DNA of 64,000 bases. Origin: JADJOY01 sp046331705 [NCBI: bacterium]. Lineage in GTDB: Bacteria > JADJOY01. Where the stretch lies: the NCBI GenBank assembly GCA_046331705.1, contig JAXLQJ010000003.1, positions 186,001 to 250,000 of the forward strand. Reading direction: 5' to 3'. Positions within the stretch are counted from its first letter, which is position 1, and the number at the start of each line of letters is the position of its first letter. The position numbers and the translations under genes were made by a program. This document shows, piece by piece, positions 17,169-25,600 of this stretch. A model generated the notes under the pieces. It was not told the DNA's origin and did no database searches. It was given only the letters and a program-made list of their open reading frames with translations.

Positions 17169-17644
17169 AGTGCCCGTTCTGCGCCAAGGACAAGGACCGG
17201 GTCATCGACTCCCGGACCAGCCGCGACGGCGAGCTCATTCGCCGTCGTCGCGAGTGCTTGAAATGCTCGCGGCGCTTCACCACCTACGAGCGGGTCGAAG
17301 AGAACCTGCCGATGGTCATCAAGAAGGACGGCCGCCGCGAGCCCTACGATCGGCAGAAGGTCATCGCCGGCATCCGGCGCGCGTGCGAGAAGCGTCCCGT
17401 TTCCACCGAGCAGGTCGAGCAGATCGTCCGCAACATCGAGGGCTATCTGCAGGACACCGGCGAGTCCGAGATCTCGAGCCGCGACATCGGGGAGCGCGTG
17501 ATGCTGTCGCTGCGCGACCTGGATCAGGTCGCGTACGTGCGTTTCGCGTCGGTGTACCGCGAGTTCAAGGACTTGAACGCGTTCATCGAGCAGCTGAACG
17601 AGCTGTTGCGCAAGGGACCGCCGCCGGCTTCGGCTCCGTCGTGA
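17165..17644 (+). CDS. nrdR: Transcriptional repressor NrdR
   Basis: 159 residues. An N-terminal zinc ribbon has Cys3, Cys6, Cys31 and Cys34 ([31 protein letters not shown]), followed by an ATP-cone domain ([20 protein letters not shown]). NrdR represses ribonucleotide reductase genes in response to dATP/ATP. The ATGA overlap with glyA indicates coupling. The usual neighbour ribD is missing downstream. Confidence 0.96.
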   Translation: MKCPFCAKDKDRVIDSRTSRDGELIRRRRECLKCSRRFTTYERVEENLPMVIKKDGRREPYDRQKVIAGIRRACEKRPVSTEQVEQIVRNIEGYLQDTGESEISSRDIGERVMLSLRDLDQVAYVRFASVYREFKDLNAFIEQLNELLRKGPPPASAPS

Positions 17645-17766
17645 CGCTCGAAGCCGGGCGTGGGCGTGCGAGTCGGCGCATGGGGTCGCGAGCGCGGGAT
17701 CGCGTCGCGGTGGCGCCCTGAGGACCGCGCGGTGCGAATCGGACGGCAACGGAGCTCGGGCACACG

Positions 17767-18417
17767 ATGTTCACCGGATTGATCCAATCGCTCGGTACCA
17801 TCCGCCGGCGCGAGCCGCGCGCCGGTGGTCTGCGCTTTCGCATCGAGACCGAATCGCCGTTCGAGAACGTGGTCCTCGGCGAGAGCATCGCCGTCGACGG
17901 CGCGTGCCTCACGGTGGTCACGTTCGCCGGCCGGCACTTCGAGATCGACGCCTCGCCCGAGACCCTCGCCCGGACGACGCTCGGCTCGCGCCGCGAGGGC
18001 GACCCGGTCCATCTCGAGCGCGCGATGCGCGTCGGCGACAGGCTCGGCGGGCACATCGTGCTGGGTCACGTCGACGGCGTCGGCAAGCTCGTGGACCGGC
18101 GCACCTCGGGCGAGTACACCTTTCTGGGCTACGAGGCGCCCGCCGAGGTGCTGCCGTATCTGGTTCCGAAGGGTTCCATCGCGATCGACGGCGTGAGCCT
18201 CACGGTGAACGCCATCACCGATCCGCGCTTCGAGGTCGCGATCATCCCGCACACCGCGACCCACACGCATCTCGCCCGGAAGGCCGTCGGCGACACCGTC
18301 AACCTGGAAGCCGACATCCTCGCGAAGCACGTGGCTCGGCTGCTCGAGGCCTGGCGCGCACCCACCGGCGGCGTGACGCGCGAGCTGCTCGCCAAGCACG
18401 GGTTCGCGAACGAGTGA
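17767..18417 (+). CDS. ribE: Riboflavin synthase (alpha subunit)
   Basis: 216 residues formed of two lumazine-binding repeats. Repeat 1 starts MFTGLIQSLGTIRR and contains IAVDGACLTV; repeat 2 contains FLGYEAPAEVLPYLVPKGSIAIDGVSLTVN. It converts two 6,7-dimethyl-8-ribityllumazine to riboflavin and 5-amino-6-ribitylamino-uracil. A GGAG precedes the ATG. No FMN riboswitch-like sequence is recognised in the 122 bases upstream. ribBA and ribH follow on the same strand. Confidence 0.96.
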   Translation: MFTGLIQSLGTIRRREPRAGGLRFRIETESPFENVVLGESIAVDGACLTVVTFAGRHFEIDASPETLARTTLGSRREGDPVHLERAMRVGDRLGGHIVLGHVDGVGKLVDRRTSGEYTFLGYEAPAEVLPYLVPKGSIAIDGVSLTVNAITDPRFEVAIIPHTATHTHLARKAVGDTVNLEADILAKHVARLLEAWRAPTGGVTRELLAKHGFANE

Positions 18418-18483
18418 CCTCGGCTCGCCGGCCCCGCCCACGCGGCGCGCGCGAGCCGGAGCCCGGACTCGACGCGCGAAGAA

Positions 18484-18507
18484 GCCGCGAAATCGCGGCA
18501 TTTCCTT
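18484..18507 (+). terminator. Hairpin between ribE and ribBA, possible weak terminator or leader stem
   Basis: A perfect 6-base stem GCCGCG-AAAT-CGCGGC (18484-18499) is followed by ATTTCCTT. It could be a weak or attenuating terminator, or a leader structure in front of ribBA, whose start is 42 bases downstream. Confidence 0.35.
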
Positions 18508-18541
18508 GAAGCGACCCCAGCCGCTCGATTACCCTCGCCCG

Positions 18542-19792
18542 ATGCCCATGAAGCACCGCGCCACCGTCGAAGAGGCCTGCGAGGAGCTGCGTCGCGGACG
18601 TCTGCTGATCCTCGTCGACGACGAGGATCGCGAGAACGAAGGCGATCTCGTGGTGGCCGCCGAGCACGCCACGGCGGAAGCCATCCACTTCATGGCCAAG
18701 TACGGACGCGGCCTCGTCTGCATCGCGCTCACCGAGGAGCGGATCGCCGAGCTCGGCATCCGCATGATGACCGAGGAGAACCGGTCGAGCTTCGGCACCG
18801 CGTTCACGGTCTCCGTGGATGCCCGCGACGGCATCCACTCGGGCGAAAGCGCGACGGATCGCGCGCGCACCGTCGCGGTGCTCGTCGATCCCGCCAGCAC
18901 CCCGGACGACCTCGCGAGCCCCGGGCACCTCTTCCCGCTGCGGGCGCGCAAGGGCGGCGTGCTGGTGCGCGCGGGGCAGACCGAAGGCTCGGTGGACCTG
19001 GCGCGGATCGCCGGCCTGAAACCGGCGGCGGTGATCTGCGAGGTGATGCGCCCCGACGGCACGATGGCGCGGATGCCGGACCTCGAGGAGTTCGCCGAGG
19101 AGCACGGCCTCAAGATCCTCACCGTCGCGGATCTCATCGCGCACCGCATGCGCAACGAGCGGCTCGTGCACCGGATCGCCGAGTCGAATCTTCCCACGGC
19201 CTACGGCGGCGAGTTCCGCGTGATCGTGTATCGCAACGACGTCGACGTGCACGAGCACCTGGCGCTCGTGAAAGGCACGCTCGAGCCCGGCGTGCCGACG
19301 CTGGTGCGAGTCCATTCCGAATGCCTGACCGGCGACGTGTTCGGATCGATGCGCTGCGATTGCGGCGAGCAGCTCCACGCGGCCATGCGCATGCTCGACG
19401 AGGCCGGCACGGGCGTGATCGTCTACATCCACCAGGAGGGTCGCGGGATCGGCCTCGGCAACAAGATCCTCGCCTACAATCTCCAGGATCAGGGCAAGGA
19501 CACGGTCGAGGCCAACGAGGCGCTCGGCTTCAAGCCCGATCTTCGCGACTACGGCCTCGGCGCGCAGATCCTGCGCGATCTCGGCATCACCAAGATGCGA
19601 CTCATGACCAACAACCCGAAGAAGATCACCGGGCTCGAGGGTTATGGGCTGTCGGTCGTGGACCGCGTGCCGGTGGAGATCCCGCCCAACGAGGTCAACC
19701 GCCGCTACCTCGAGACCAAGCGCGCCAAGATGGGGCACGTGCTCAGTCTCGAGCCCGGCGGCGTCGCGCTGCCGGCGACGAAGGAGGCGTGA
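18542..19792 (+). CDS. ribBA: Bifunctional DHBP synthase / GTP cyclohydrolase II
   Basis: 416 residues from the ATG at 18542; an upstream TTG in frame is less likely. Residues ~1-205 are 3,4-dihydroxy-2-butanone-4-phosphate synthase (LVDDEDRENEGDLVVAAE, SGESATDRARTV, GHLFPLRA). Residues ~206-405 are GTP cyclohydrolase II with zinc Cys residues in HSECLTGDVFGSMRCDCGEQ, then HQEGRGIGL and MTNNPKKI. It supplies both precursors of the lumazine intermediate. The stop codon abuts ribH with no gap. Confidence 0.96.
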   Translation: MPMKHRATVEEACEELRRGRLLILVDDEDRENEGDLVVAAEHATAEAIHFMAKYGRGLVCIALTEERIAELGIRMMTEENRSSFGTAFTVSVDARDGIHSGESATDRARTVAVLVDPASTPDDLASPGHLFPLRARKGGVLVRAGQTEGSVDLARIAGLKPAAVICEVMRPDGTMARMPDLEEFAEEHGLKILTVADLIAHRMRNERLVHRIAESNLPTAYGGEFRVIVYRNDVDVHEHLALVKGTLEPGVPTLVRVHSECLTGDVFGSMRCDCGEQLHAAMRMLDEAGTGVIVYIHQEGRGIGLGNKILAYNLQDQGKDTVEANEALGFKPDLRDYGLGAQILRDLGITKMRLMTNNPKKITGLEGYGLSVVDRVPVEIPPNEVNRRYLETKRAKMGHVLSLEPGGVALPATKEA

Positions 19793-20263
19793 ATGGCGGT
19801 CATCCGCGAAGGTCAGCTCGTCGCCAGCGGTCGCAAGTTCGGGATCGTCGTGAGCCGCTTCAACTCGTTCATCGCGGAGCGGCTGCTGGAAGGCGCCATC
19901 GACGGGCTCGTCCGCCATGGGGCGACGGAAGCCGACATCGAGGTGGTGCGCGTGCCGGGGTCGTTCGAGATCCCGCTCGCCGCGCAATGGCTCGCGGCGG
20001 CCAAGCGCCACGACGCGCTGATCTGCGTCGGCGCGGTGATCCGTGGCGGCACGCCCCACTTCGAGTACGTCGCCGCCGAGGTCACCAAGGGGATCGCACA
20101 CGTCCAGATGCAGCACGGCATCCCCATCGCGCTCGGCGTGCTGACGACCGACACCATCGAGCAAGCCATCGAGCGCGCCGGCACGAAGGCCGGCAACAAG
20201 GGCTGGGACGCGGCGATGAGCGCCATCGAGATGGTGGATCTCGCCGCCAAGCTCCGCGCCTGA
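19793..20263 (+). CDS. ribH: 6,7-dimethyl-8-ribityllumazine synthase
   Basis: 156 residues with [45 protein letters not shown] (containing the catalytic His) and [16 protein letters not shown]. It condenses the ribBA product with the pyrimidine precursor; the enzyme usually forms large capsid-like assemblies. Its ATG directly follows the ribBA stop. ribD, needed for the pyrimidine precursor, is not in this window. Confidence 0.96.
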   Translation: MAVIREGQLVASGRKFGIVVSRFNSFIAERLLEGAIDGLVRHGATEADIEVVRVPGSFEIPLAAQWLAAAKRHDALICVGAVIRGGTPHFEYVAAEVTKGIAHVQMQHGIPIALGVLTTDTIEQAIERAGTKAGNKGWDAAMSAIEMVDLAAKLRA

Positions 20264-20280
20264 ACGCGTTCCACGAACCG

Positions 20281-20298
20281 GTCGGAGCAGGCTCCGAC
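20281..20298 (+). other. Hairpin immediately upstream of nusB
   Basis: A perfect 7-base stem (GTCGGAG, CTCCGAC) with a CAGG loop ends 10 bases before the nusB ATG. This occupies the place where a Shine-Dalgarno sequence would be, and none is visible there. It may shape nusB initiation or simply be chance in GC-rich DNA. Confidence 0.3.
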
Positions 20299-20308
20299 GG
20301 CCACGATC

Positions 20309-20764
20309 ATGGGATCTCGACATCGCGCTCGCACCTTGGCGCTGCAGGCGCTCTACGGTCTCGAGCTCAAGCCGCCGCGAGACGTGGAGGCTGAGCTCGC
20401 GCGATTCCTCGAGCATTTCCACCCGGACGAGGGGCTGCGCCCGTTCTTCCTGTCGCTGGTGCGCGGCACGCTGGCGCACCTGGGGGAGATCGACCAAGCG
20501 CTGGAACGGTGCTCGCAGCATTGGAAGCTCGAGCGGATGCCGGCGGTGGACCGCAACCTGCTGCGGGTCGCGGCCTACGAGGTCCTGCACGAACGCGAGG
20601 TTCCCGCCGAGGTCACCATCTCGGAAGCGGTGGATCTGGCCAAGCGCTTCGGCGGGGCGGAGACACCGAGCTTCGTCAACGCGATCCTCGATCGCGTCGC
20701 CCGCGAGGCCGGGCGCCTGCCGCTCGCGTCCGGCGCCAAGCCGGCCGAGGCGAAGCGCCCATGA
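20309..20764 (+). CDS. nusB: Transcription antitermination factor NusB
   Basis: 151 residues with the all-helical NusB pattern: SRHRARTLALQALYGLEL, PFFLSLVRGTLAHLGEID, and PAEVTISEAVDLAKRFGG, ETPSFVNAILDRVA. It binds boxA RNA with S10 in rRNA antitermination. It follows ribH, as in most related genomes, and overlaps the next gene by four bases. No clear Shine-Dalgarno precedes it; a hairpin stands in that position. Confidence 0.94.
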   Translation: MGSRHRARTLALQALYGLELKPPRDVEAELARFLEHFHPDEGLRPFFLSLVRGTLAHLGEIDQALERCSQHWKLERMPAVDRNLLRVAAYEVLHEREVPAEVTISEAVDLAKRFGGAETPSFVNAILDRVAREAGRLPLASGAKPAEAKRP

Positions 20765-21198
20765 AGCTCGTGCTCTTCGTGCTCTTCGCGACGCTCTACG
20801 TGATCGCGTGCGCGGCCACCGACGGTCTCTTCAACCGGCTCGTCTTCCGCGAGCACCGGCGGCTCTCGTACTTCTCGACCGAGAAGCGGCTCATCTACCT
20901 GCGGGGCGAGTGGTCGTGGATCTCGGTGCTCTTCCTGCTCTACCTGGGGCTGGTGGCGCCGAGCCTCGCGAGCTTCGCGATCGGCGGCGTGCGCTACCTG
21001 CTGGTGTTCTGGTTGATCTTCGCGCTCGTGAACTGGGACGTGATCTTCGGCCGCATCGTCTTCGACGACTGGCTCGGCGACCTGCCGAGCATGAAGCTCT
21101 TTCGCCTCGGCTGGATCCACACCTCGATCTGGGTGAGCATCGGGGTACGCTTGGCGCTCGCCGGGGTGATCGCATTCGCGCTCGCGCGGTGGTATTGA
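20761..21198 (+). CDS. Polytopic membrane protein of unknown function
   Basis: 145 residues with four or so hydrophobic segments: MKLVLFVLFATLYVIACAA at the N-terminus, then WISVLFLLYLGLVAPSLAS, LLVFWLIFALVNWDVIFG and ALAGVIAFALARWY at the C-terminus. It overlaps nusB by four bases (ATGA), so it is translationally coupled to it. No family is recognised. Confidence 0.7.
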   Translation: MKLVLFVLFATLYVIACAATDGLFNRLVFREHRRLSYFSTEKRLIYLRGEWSWISVLFLLYLGLVAPSLASFAIGGVRYLLVFWLIFALVNWDVIFGRIVFDDWLGDLPSMKLFRLGWIHTSIWVSIGVRLALAGVIAFALARWY

Positions 21199-21315
21199 GT
21201 TCGGCCGCTCGACGGGCCCTGGCACGACCCGATCGATCCACGGCCAGATCCCGGGCCCGCTCGAAACGCGCAGCCCACATCCAACGCACCGGCCACTTTG
21301 GGTCCGGGAGGAACC

Positions 21316-21750
21316 ATGCAGCGACTCGATTCCGTGATGACCAAGGAGCTGGTGACGGTGAAGCCGCGCGACACCATCGCCTTCGCGCGCAAGCTCGCGG
21401 TGCAGCACCGCGTGAACCAGTTCCCCGTCGTGCAGGGCGGCAAGCTGGTGGGGATCCTGACCGATCGCGACCTCCGCGACGCCTTCCCCTCGGTCTTCGA
21501 CGAGGCCGAGCACGACGCCAAGGGCGTGCACGCCGACGCCTGGACCCCGGACCACGTCCGGGTCGAGTCGGTGATGAGCCGCGACCCGCACACCCTCGCC
21601 CCCGAAGCCAGCCTCGCCGACGCCGCGCGCCTCATGCGCAAGCAGCGCATCGGCTCGGTGCCCGTCGTGGACGCCCAGGGGCACCTGCTCGGGCTCATCA
21701 CCCGCAGCGACGTTCTCGACGCCTACATCCGGCTGGACGAGGCGCGCTGA
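21316..21750 (+). CDS. CBS domain-pair protein
   Basis: 144 residues starting MQRLDSVMTKELVTVKPRD at the ATG preceded by GGGAGGA; an in-frame TTG 18 bases upstream is less likely. Two CBS motifs are present: FPVVQGGKLVGILTDRDLRD and VPVVDAQGHLLGLITRSDVLD. A stand-alone Bateman module, likely binding an adenine nucleotide or SAM and regulating a partner enzyme or channel that is not identifiable here. Confidence 0.88.
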   Translation: MQRLDSVMTKELVTVKPRDTIAFARKLAVQHRVNQFPVVQGGKLVGILTDRDLRDAFPSVFDEAEHDAKGVHADAWTPDHVRVESVMSRDPHTLAPEASLADAARLMRKQRIGSVPVVDAQGHLLGLITRSDVLDAYIRLDEAR

Positions 21751-21801
21751 ACGATCGAGCCGGCGCCGCCGCGCGGCCACCCGGCGTGGACCGCGAACCG
21801 G

Positions 21802-22008
21802 TCAGGGCGTGGCGGGGATCTCGCGTTTGAGACCGGCCTTCCCGAGCAGCCACATCATCGGGCACCACCGCGTGAAGGCACTCTGCAGGAGATTGATCCC
21901 CACGAACGCCGTGAAGAGATACCAGCCAGGGTGAACCCAGTAGCCGAGCGCCACGCTCAGCAACACGAAGAAGCCAGCGGCCGCTCGAAGTCCTTCGTTG
22001 ATCGTCAC
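21802..22008 (-). CDS. DUF2892 / YgaP-like transmembrane protein
   Basis: 68 residues from a GTG preceded by AGGAGAAGG. Sequence features are typical of the family: TINEGLRAAAGFFVLLSVAL, then LFTAFVGINLLQSAFTRWCPM. Two hydrophobic helices are predicted. The same domain anchors YgaP-type rhodaneses, and stand-alone copies often sit with ArsR regulators and sulfur-transfer genes. It lies 35 bases after the RND-operon PII-like gene and is probably its last cistron. Function unknown. Confidence 0.75.
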   Translation of the reverse strand: MTINEGLRAAAGFFVLLSVALGYWVHPGWYLFTAFVGINLLQSAFTRWCPMMWLLGKAGLKREIPATP

Positions 22009-22043
22009 GATCCTTCTCCTCGTCGCGCGCGCCGAGACCCGCC

Positions 22044-22334
22044 TCAGAGCGCGCGCTCGATGCACAGTACGAATGCGTGCAGACCTTCCGCCGGGTAGCA
22101 GCGCTCGGCGAGCGCGCCCAGCGCGCTCATGATCGCGTCCACCCGGTCGTCGGGCACCACCGTCCACGTCATCGTCGTGGTGCCCGGAAACATCCGCGTG
22201 CCGAGCTTGCGCCCGGTCTTGCCCGCGCCCGTGAGCGCGCCGATCTCGGTGTAACCCTCCACGCCCAGGTCGAGCAGCACCTGATGCAGCTCGTCGCTGC
22301 GGCTCGTGGAGCACATCGCCACGATCAGCTTCAT
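22044..22334 (-). CDS. PII-like transporter-associated protein (PG0541 type)
   Basis: 96 residues, about the size of a ferredoxin-like/PII fold: MKLIVAMCSTSRSDELHQVL, GVEGYTEIGALTGAGKTG, GTRMFPGTTTMTWTVVPDD, GLHAFVLCIERA. This resembles small proteins found directly after RND efflux pumps and thought to sense or regulate the transporter. Its start codon shares one base with the pump's stop codon (TGATG). No T-loop uridylylation site of classical GlnB is apparent. Confidence 0.7.
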   Translation of the reverse strand: MKLIVAMCSTSRSDELHQVLLDLGVEGYTEIGALTGAGKTGRKLGTRMFPGTTTMTWTVVPDDRVDAIMSALGALAERCYPAEGLHAFVLCIERAL

Positions 22335-25300
22335 CACGCGCCTCCTTCGCTCGGACGAGTCGCCGCCGGCTCGGCGCCCCGGACCATCGCGTAGATCACC
22401 GGCACCACGCCCAGCGTGAAGAGCGTCGATGCGAAGATGCCGAAGATGAAGGCCCACGCGAGCCCCGAGAAGATCGGGTCGAGCGTGATGACCCAGGCAC
22501 CGAAGATCGCCGCCCCCGCGGTGAGCAGGATGGGCCGGAGACGCACGGCGCCCGCCTCCACCACCGCCTCGGCGAGCGGCCGTCCGCGACTGCGCTCGAC
22601 CTCGATGAAGTCGATCAGGATGATCGAGTTGCGCACCACGATGCCGGCCAACGCGATCATCCCGATCATCGCGGTCGCCGTGAAGAAGATCGGCGAGGTG
22701 TAGCCGGCGACCGTCTTCCCCGCGACGACGTTGAGCAGCCAGAAGCCGGGCAGGATGCCGATCAACGTGAGCGGGATCGCCGCCATGATCACCAGCGGGA
22801 TCCCGAAGCTCTGGGTCTGCGCCGCCAAGAGCACGTAGATCCCCGCCAGCGCCACGCCGAAGGCGAGCCCGAGGTCGCGGAACACGTCCACCGTGATCTT
22901 CCACTCGCCCTCGCCGGCCATGTCGATCTTGAATCCGCTCGGCGAGGGTTGCGCCTCGAGCTGACGCTCGATCCCGAACACCGCCTCGACGGGCGAGGTT
23001 CCGGCGACCTCCGCGGTCACGAACGCGAAACGCCTCAGATCCTTGTGGTAGTGGGTGATCTCCTCGGCGCTCTCGACCGCGCGCACCAGGGCGCCGAGTC
23101 GGACCGAGCTTCCGTCGCCGGCACGCATCTCGAGCGCCAGCGCATCGTCGATGCGAGCGCGATTCGCCTGCGCGAGGCGCACGCGCACCGGTATCGAGTC
23201 GCGCTCGCCGAGCACCTGCAAGGCCGCCGGGTCCGCGCCGCCGAGCGCCGCCCCCAAGGTCTTCACGACGTCCGCGGGCGCGATGCCGTGAAGCGCCGCC
23301 TTCTCGCGATCGACCGCCAACGTCCAGCGGCTGCGCGGCTCTTCGGCCGTGGAGTCGACGTCGACGACGCCGGGCACCGCGCGGAAGAGGCCCTCGATGC
23401 GGCGCGCTTCTGCGGCGATCTCGGTGTAGCTCGCGTGCTCGGGGCCGTAGACCTCCGCGACCACCGTCGCGAGCACCGGCGGACCAGGCGGCGTCTCGAC
23501 GATCTTGAGGCTGGCGCCGGTGCGCGCCGCGATGCGCTCGATCTCCGGTCGGATGCGAAGCGCGATCTCGTGGCTCTGCATCTGGCGCTCGTGCTTCGGC
23601 AGCAGGTTCACGCGCACCTCGCCCACGCTCCCGCCGCGGCGAAGGAAGTAGTGCCGAACCATCCCGTTCATGTCGGTGGGACCGGCCTCGCCGACGTAGC
23701 TCTGGAAATCCCGTACCTCGGGCAGCGCGGCGAAGAACTCCTCCACCTCGCGTGTGACGCGGTCGGTGTCCTCGAGCGCGGTGCCGTCGGGAGCATCGAT
23801 CACCACCACCAGCTCGTCCTTGTTGCCGAACGGCAGCATCTTCATCGGCACCAGCCCCATCGCCGCGAGCGCGACGGACGCGAGCAGCGCCACCACCACC
23901 GCGCCCAGGAAGAGCGTCCCGCGCCGCCGCGAGCCCAGCAGAGAACGCGCGAATCTCCGGTAACGATCGACCAGGGGGCCCGAGGCCGTGTCGTGCTCGG
24001 CGTGCTGCGCGAGAGCCTGCGAGCCGCCCGGTGCGCCACCCGGCGCGGGACGCCCCGGGTGCGCCTTGCGCAACAGCCGGTAGCTCGCCCACGGCGTCAC
24101 CGTGAACGCCATCACCAGCGACAGCACCATCGCCAGCGGCACGTGATACGGCATCGGCCGCATGTAGGGCCCCATCATCCCGGTCACGAAGAACATCGGC
24201 AGGAACGACAGGATCACGGCAATGGTGGCGAGGATCGTCGGCGGGCGCACCTCGTCGACGGCGAAGAGCGTCGCCTCGCGCGGCGGCAGCCGGCCCAGCT
24301 GGAAGTGGCGGTGAATGTTCTCGACGTCGACGATCGGATCGTCGACCAAGAGGCCGAGGGAGAGGATGAGCGCGAAGAGCGTGACGCGGTTGATCGTGTA
24401 GCCGACCATCCAGCCGCCCAGCAGCGTCAGCGCCAGCGTCATCGGCACCGCCAGCGCCACGATCGCCGCTTCGCGCGTCCCCAGGCTCAGCGCCAGAAGC
24501 GCGATGATGGTGACCACGGCGATGGTGAGGTGCTTCACCAGCTCGTTGACCTTCTCGTTGGCGGTCTCGCCCCAGTTGCGCGTGACGCGCACGCCCACGT
24601 CGCTGGGGATGGTCTGGCCGCGGAGCTCGTCGACCCGCGCCAGCACGTGCTCGGCGACGGTGACCGCGTTCGAGCCCTTGCGCTTCGCGATCGCGATCGT
24701 CACGGCATCGCGGGTCGCGCCGCTCTCCGGATCGCCCGGTCCGAAACCGATGCGCGTGTAGCTGGTCGGCGACTCGGGTGCGTCACGCACCGTCGCCACG
24801 TCGCCCAGATGAACTGGCGCGCCGTCGTGAACGCCGATCACCAGGGCTTCCACATCCGCTGCGCTCGCGAGCGCGGGCCCCACGTCCACGGCGGTCTCGC
24901 GTCCGTTGGCGACCAGGGATCCAGCGCGCGCCGTGCTCGAGGCGCCGGCGAGGGCATGCAGCACGTCGATCGTGGTCGCGCGCCGCGCGGCGAGCCGCGC
25001 GGGATCGATCGCCACGGCGACCTCGCGGGCGCGCCCGCCGATCACCGTGATCCGCGCGGTGTCGGAGACCTCGCCCAGGCGCTGCGCCGTCTCACGCGCG
25101 ATCTCGCGAAGCGCCTGCTCGTCGACCTCCGAGCCGCGCTCCGCGAACAGCGTGAGCGTCACGAACGGCAGGTCGTCGATCTCGATGGGCTTCACGACCC
25201 AGCCCGCGACGCCGGCCGGCACGCGGTCCACGTTCATCGAGATCTTGTTGTAGAGCTTCACGATCGAGCGCTCGCGGTCCTCGCCCACCTTGAAGCGAAC

Positions 25301-25600
25301 CGTGACCACGGCCTCGCCCGGTCGCGCCATCGAGTAGACGTGCTCGACGCCGTCGATCTCCCACAGCAAGGACTCGAGACGGTTGCTGACCAGATCCTCG
25401 ACCTCACGAGCGCTCGCGCCGGGAAACGACACCAGCACGTCCGCGACCGGCACCACGATCTGCGGCTCCTCCTCGCGCGGCATGCCGACCAGCGTCGCGA
25501 TCCCCGCGAGCAGCGAGAACACGATCAGAAGCGGCGAGAGCTTCGACGTCAGGAAGACATCGACGATCTTCGCCGTGAAGCCGAGCGGCTCGGACTTCAT
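22334..25600 (-). CDS. RND-family efflux transporter, inner-membrane pump
   Basis: 1088 residues starting MKSEPLGFTAKIVDVFL. The sequence upstream of this ATG in the same frame is a shadow of the fusion-protein gene. Typical AcrB-like features are the N-terminal helix, the large periplasmic porter loops and the TM4 proton-relay motif LLVDDPIVDVENI with adjacent aspartates. Further membrane segments include GYTSPIFFTATAMIGMIALAGI. It would export hydrophobic compounds or metals in exchange for protons, working with the adjacent fusion protein and TolC homologue. Overlaps on both sides (4 bases and 1 base) make this a coupled operon. Confidence 0.93.
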   Translation of the reverse strand: MKSEPLGFTAKIVDVFLTSKLSPLLIVFSLLAGIATLVGMPREEEPQIVVPVADVLVSFPGASAREVEDLVSNRLESLLWEIDGVEHVYSMARPGEAVVTVRFKVGEDRERSIVKLYNKISMNVDRVPAGVAGWVVKPIEIDDLPFVTLTLFAERGSEVDEQALREIARETAQRLGEVSDTARITVIGGRAREVAVAIDPARLAARRATTIDVLHALAGASSTARAGSLVANGRETAVDVGPALASAADVEALVIGVHDGAPVHLGDVATVRDAPESPTSYTRIGFGPGDPESGATRDAVTIAIAKRKGSNAVTVAEHVLARVDELRGQTIPSDVGVRVTRNWGETANEKVNELVKHLTIAVVTIIALLALSLGTREAAIVALAVPMTLALTLLGGWMVGYTINRVTLFALILSLGLLVDDPIVDVENIHRHFQLGRLPPREATLFAVDEVRPPTILATIAVILSFLPMFFVTGMMGPYMRPMPYHVPLAMVLSLVMAFTVTPWASYRLLRKAHPGRPAPGGAPGGSQALAQHAEHDTASGPLVDRYRRFARSLLGSRRRGTLFLGAVVVALLASVALAAMGLVPMKMLPFGNKDELVVVIDAPDGTALEDTDRVTREVEEFFAALPEVRDFQSYVGEAGPTDMNGMVRHYFLRRGGSVGEVRVNLLPKHERQMQSHEIALRIRPEIERIAARTGASLKIVETPPGPPVLATVVAEVYGPEHASYTEIAAEARRIEGLFRAVPGVVDVDSTAEEPRSRWTLAVDREKAALHGIAPADVVKTLGAALGGADPAALQVLGERDSIPVRVRLAQANRARIDDALALEMRAGDGSSVRLGALVRAVESAEEITHYHKDLRRFAFVTAEVAGTSPVEAVFGIERQLEAQPSPSGFKIDMAGEGEWKITVDVFRDLGLAFGVALAGIYVLLAAQTQSFGIPLVIMAAIPLTLIGILPGFWLLNVVAGKTVAGYTSPIFFTATAMIGMIALAGIVVRNSIILIDFIEVERSRGRPLAEAVVEAGAVRLRPILLTAGAAIFGAWVITLDPIFSGLAWAFIFGIFASTLFTLGVVPVIYAMVRGAEPAATRPSEGGA

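Noticed and set aside
17645-17766. FMN riboswitch before the riboflavin genes
   Set aside because: No RFN consensus elements could be matched in the 122-base gap.
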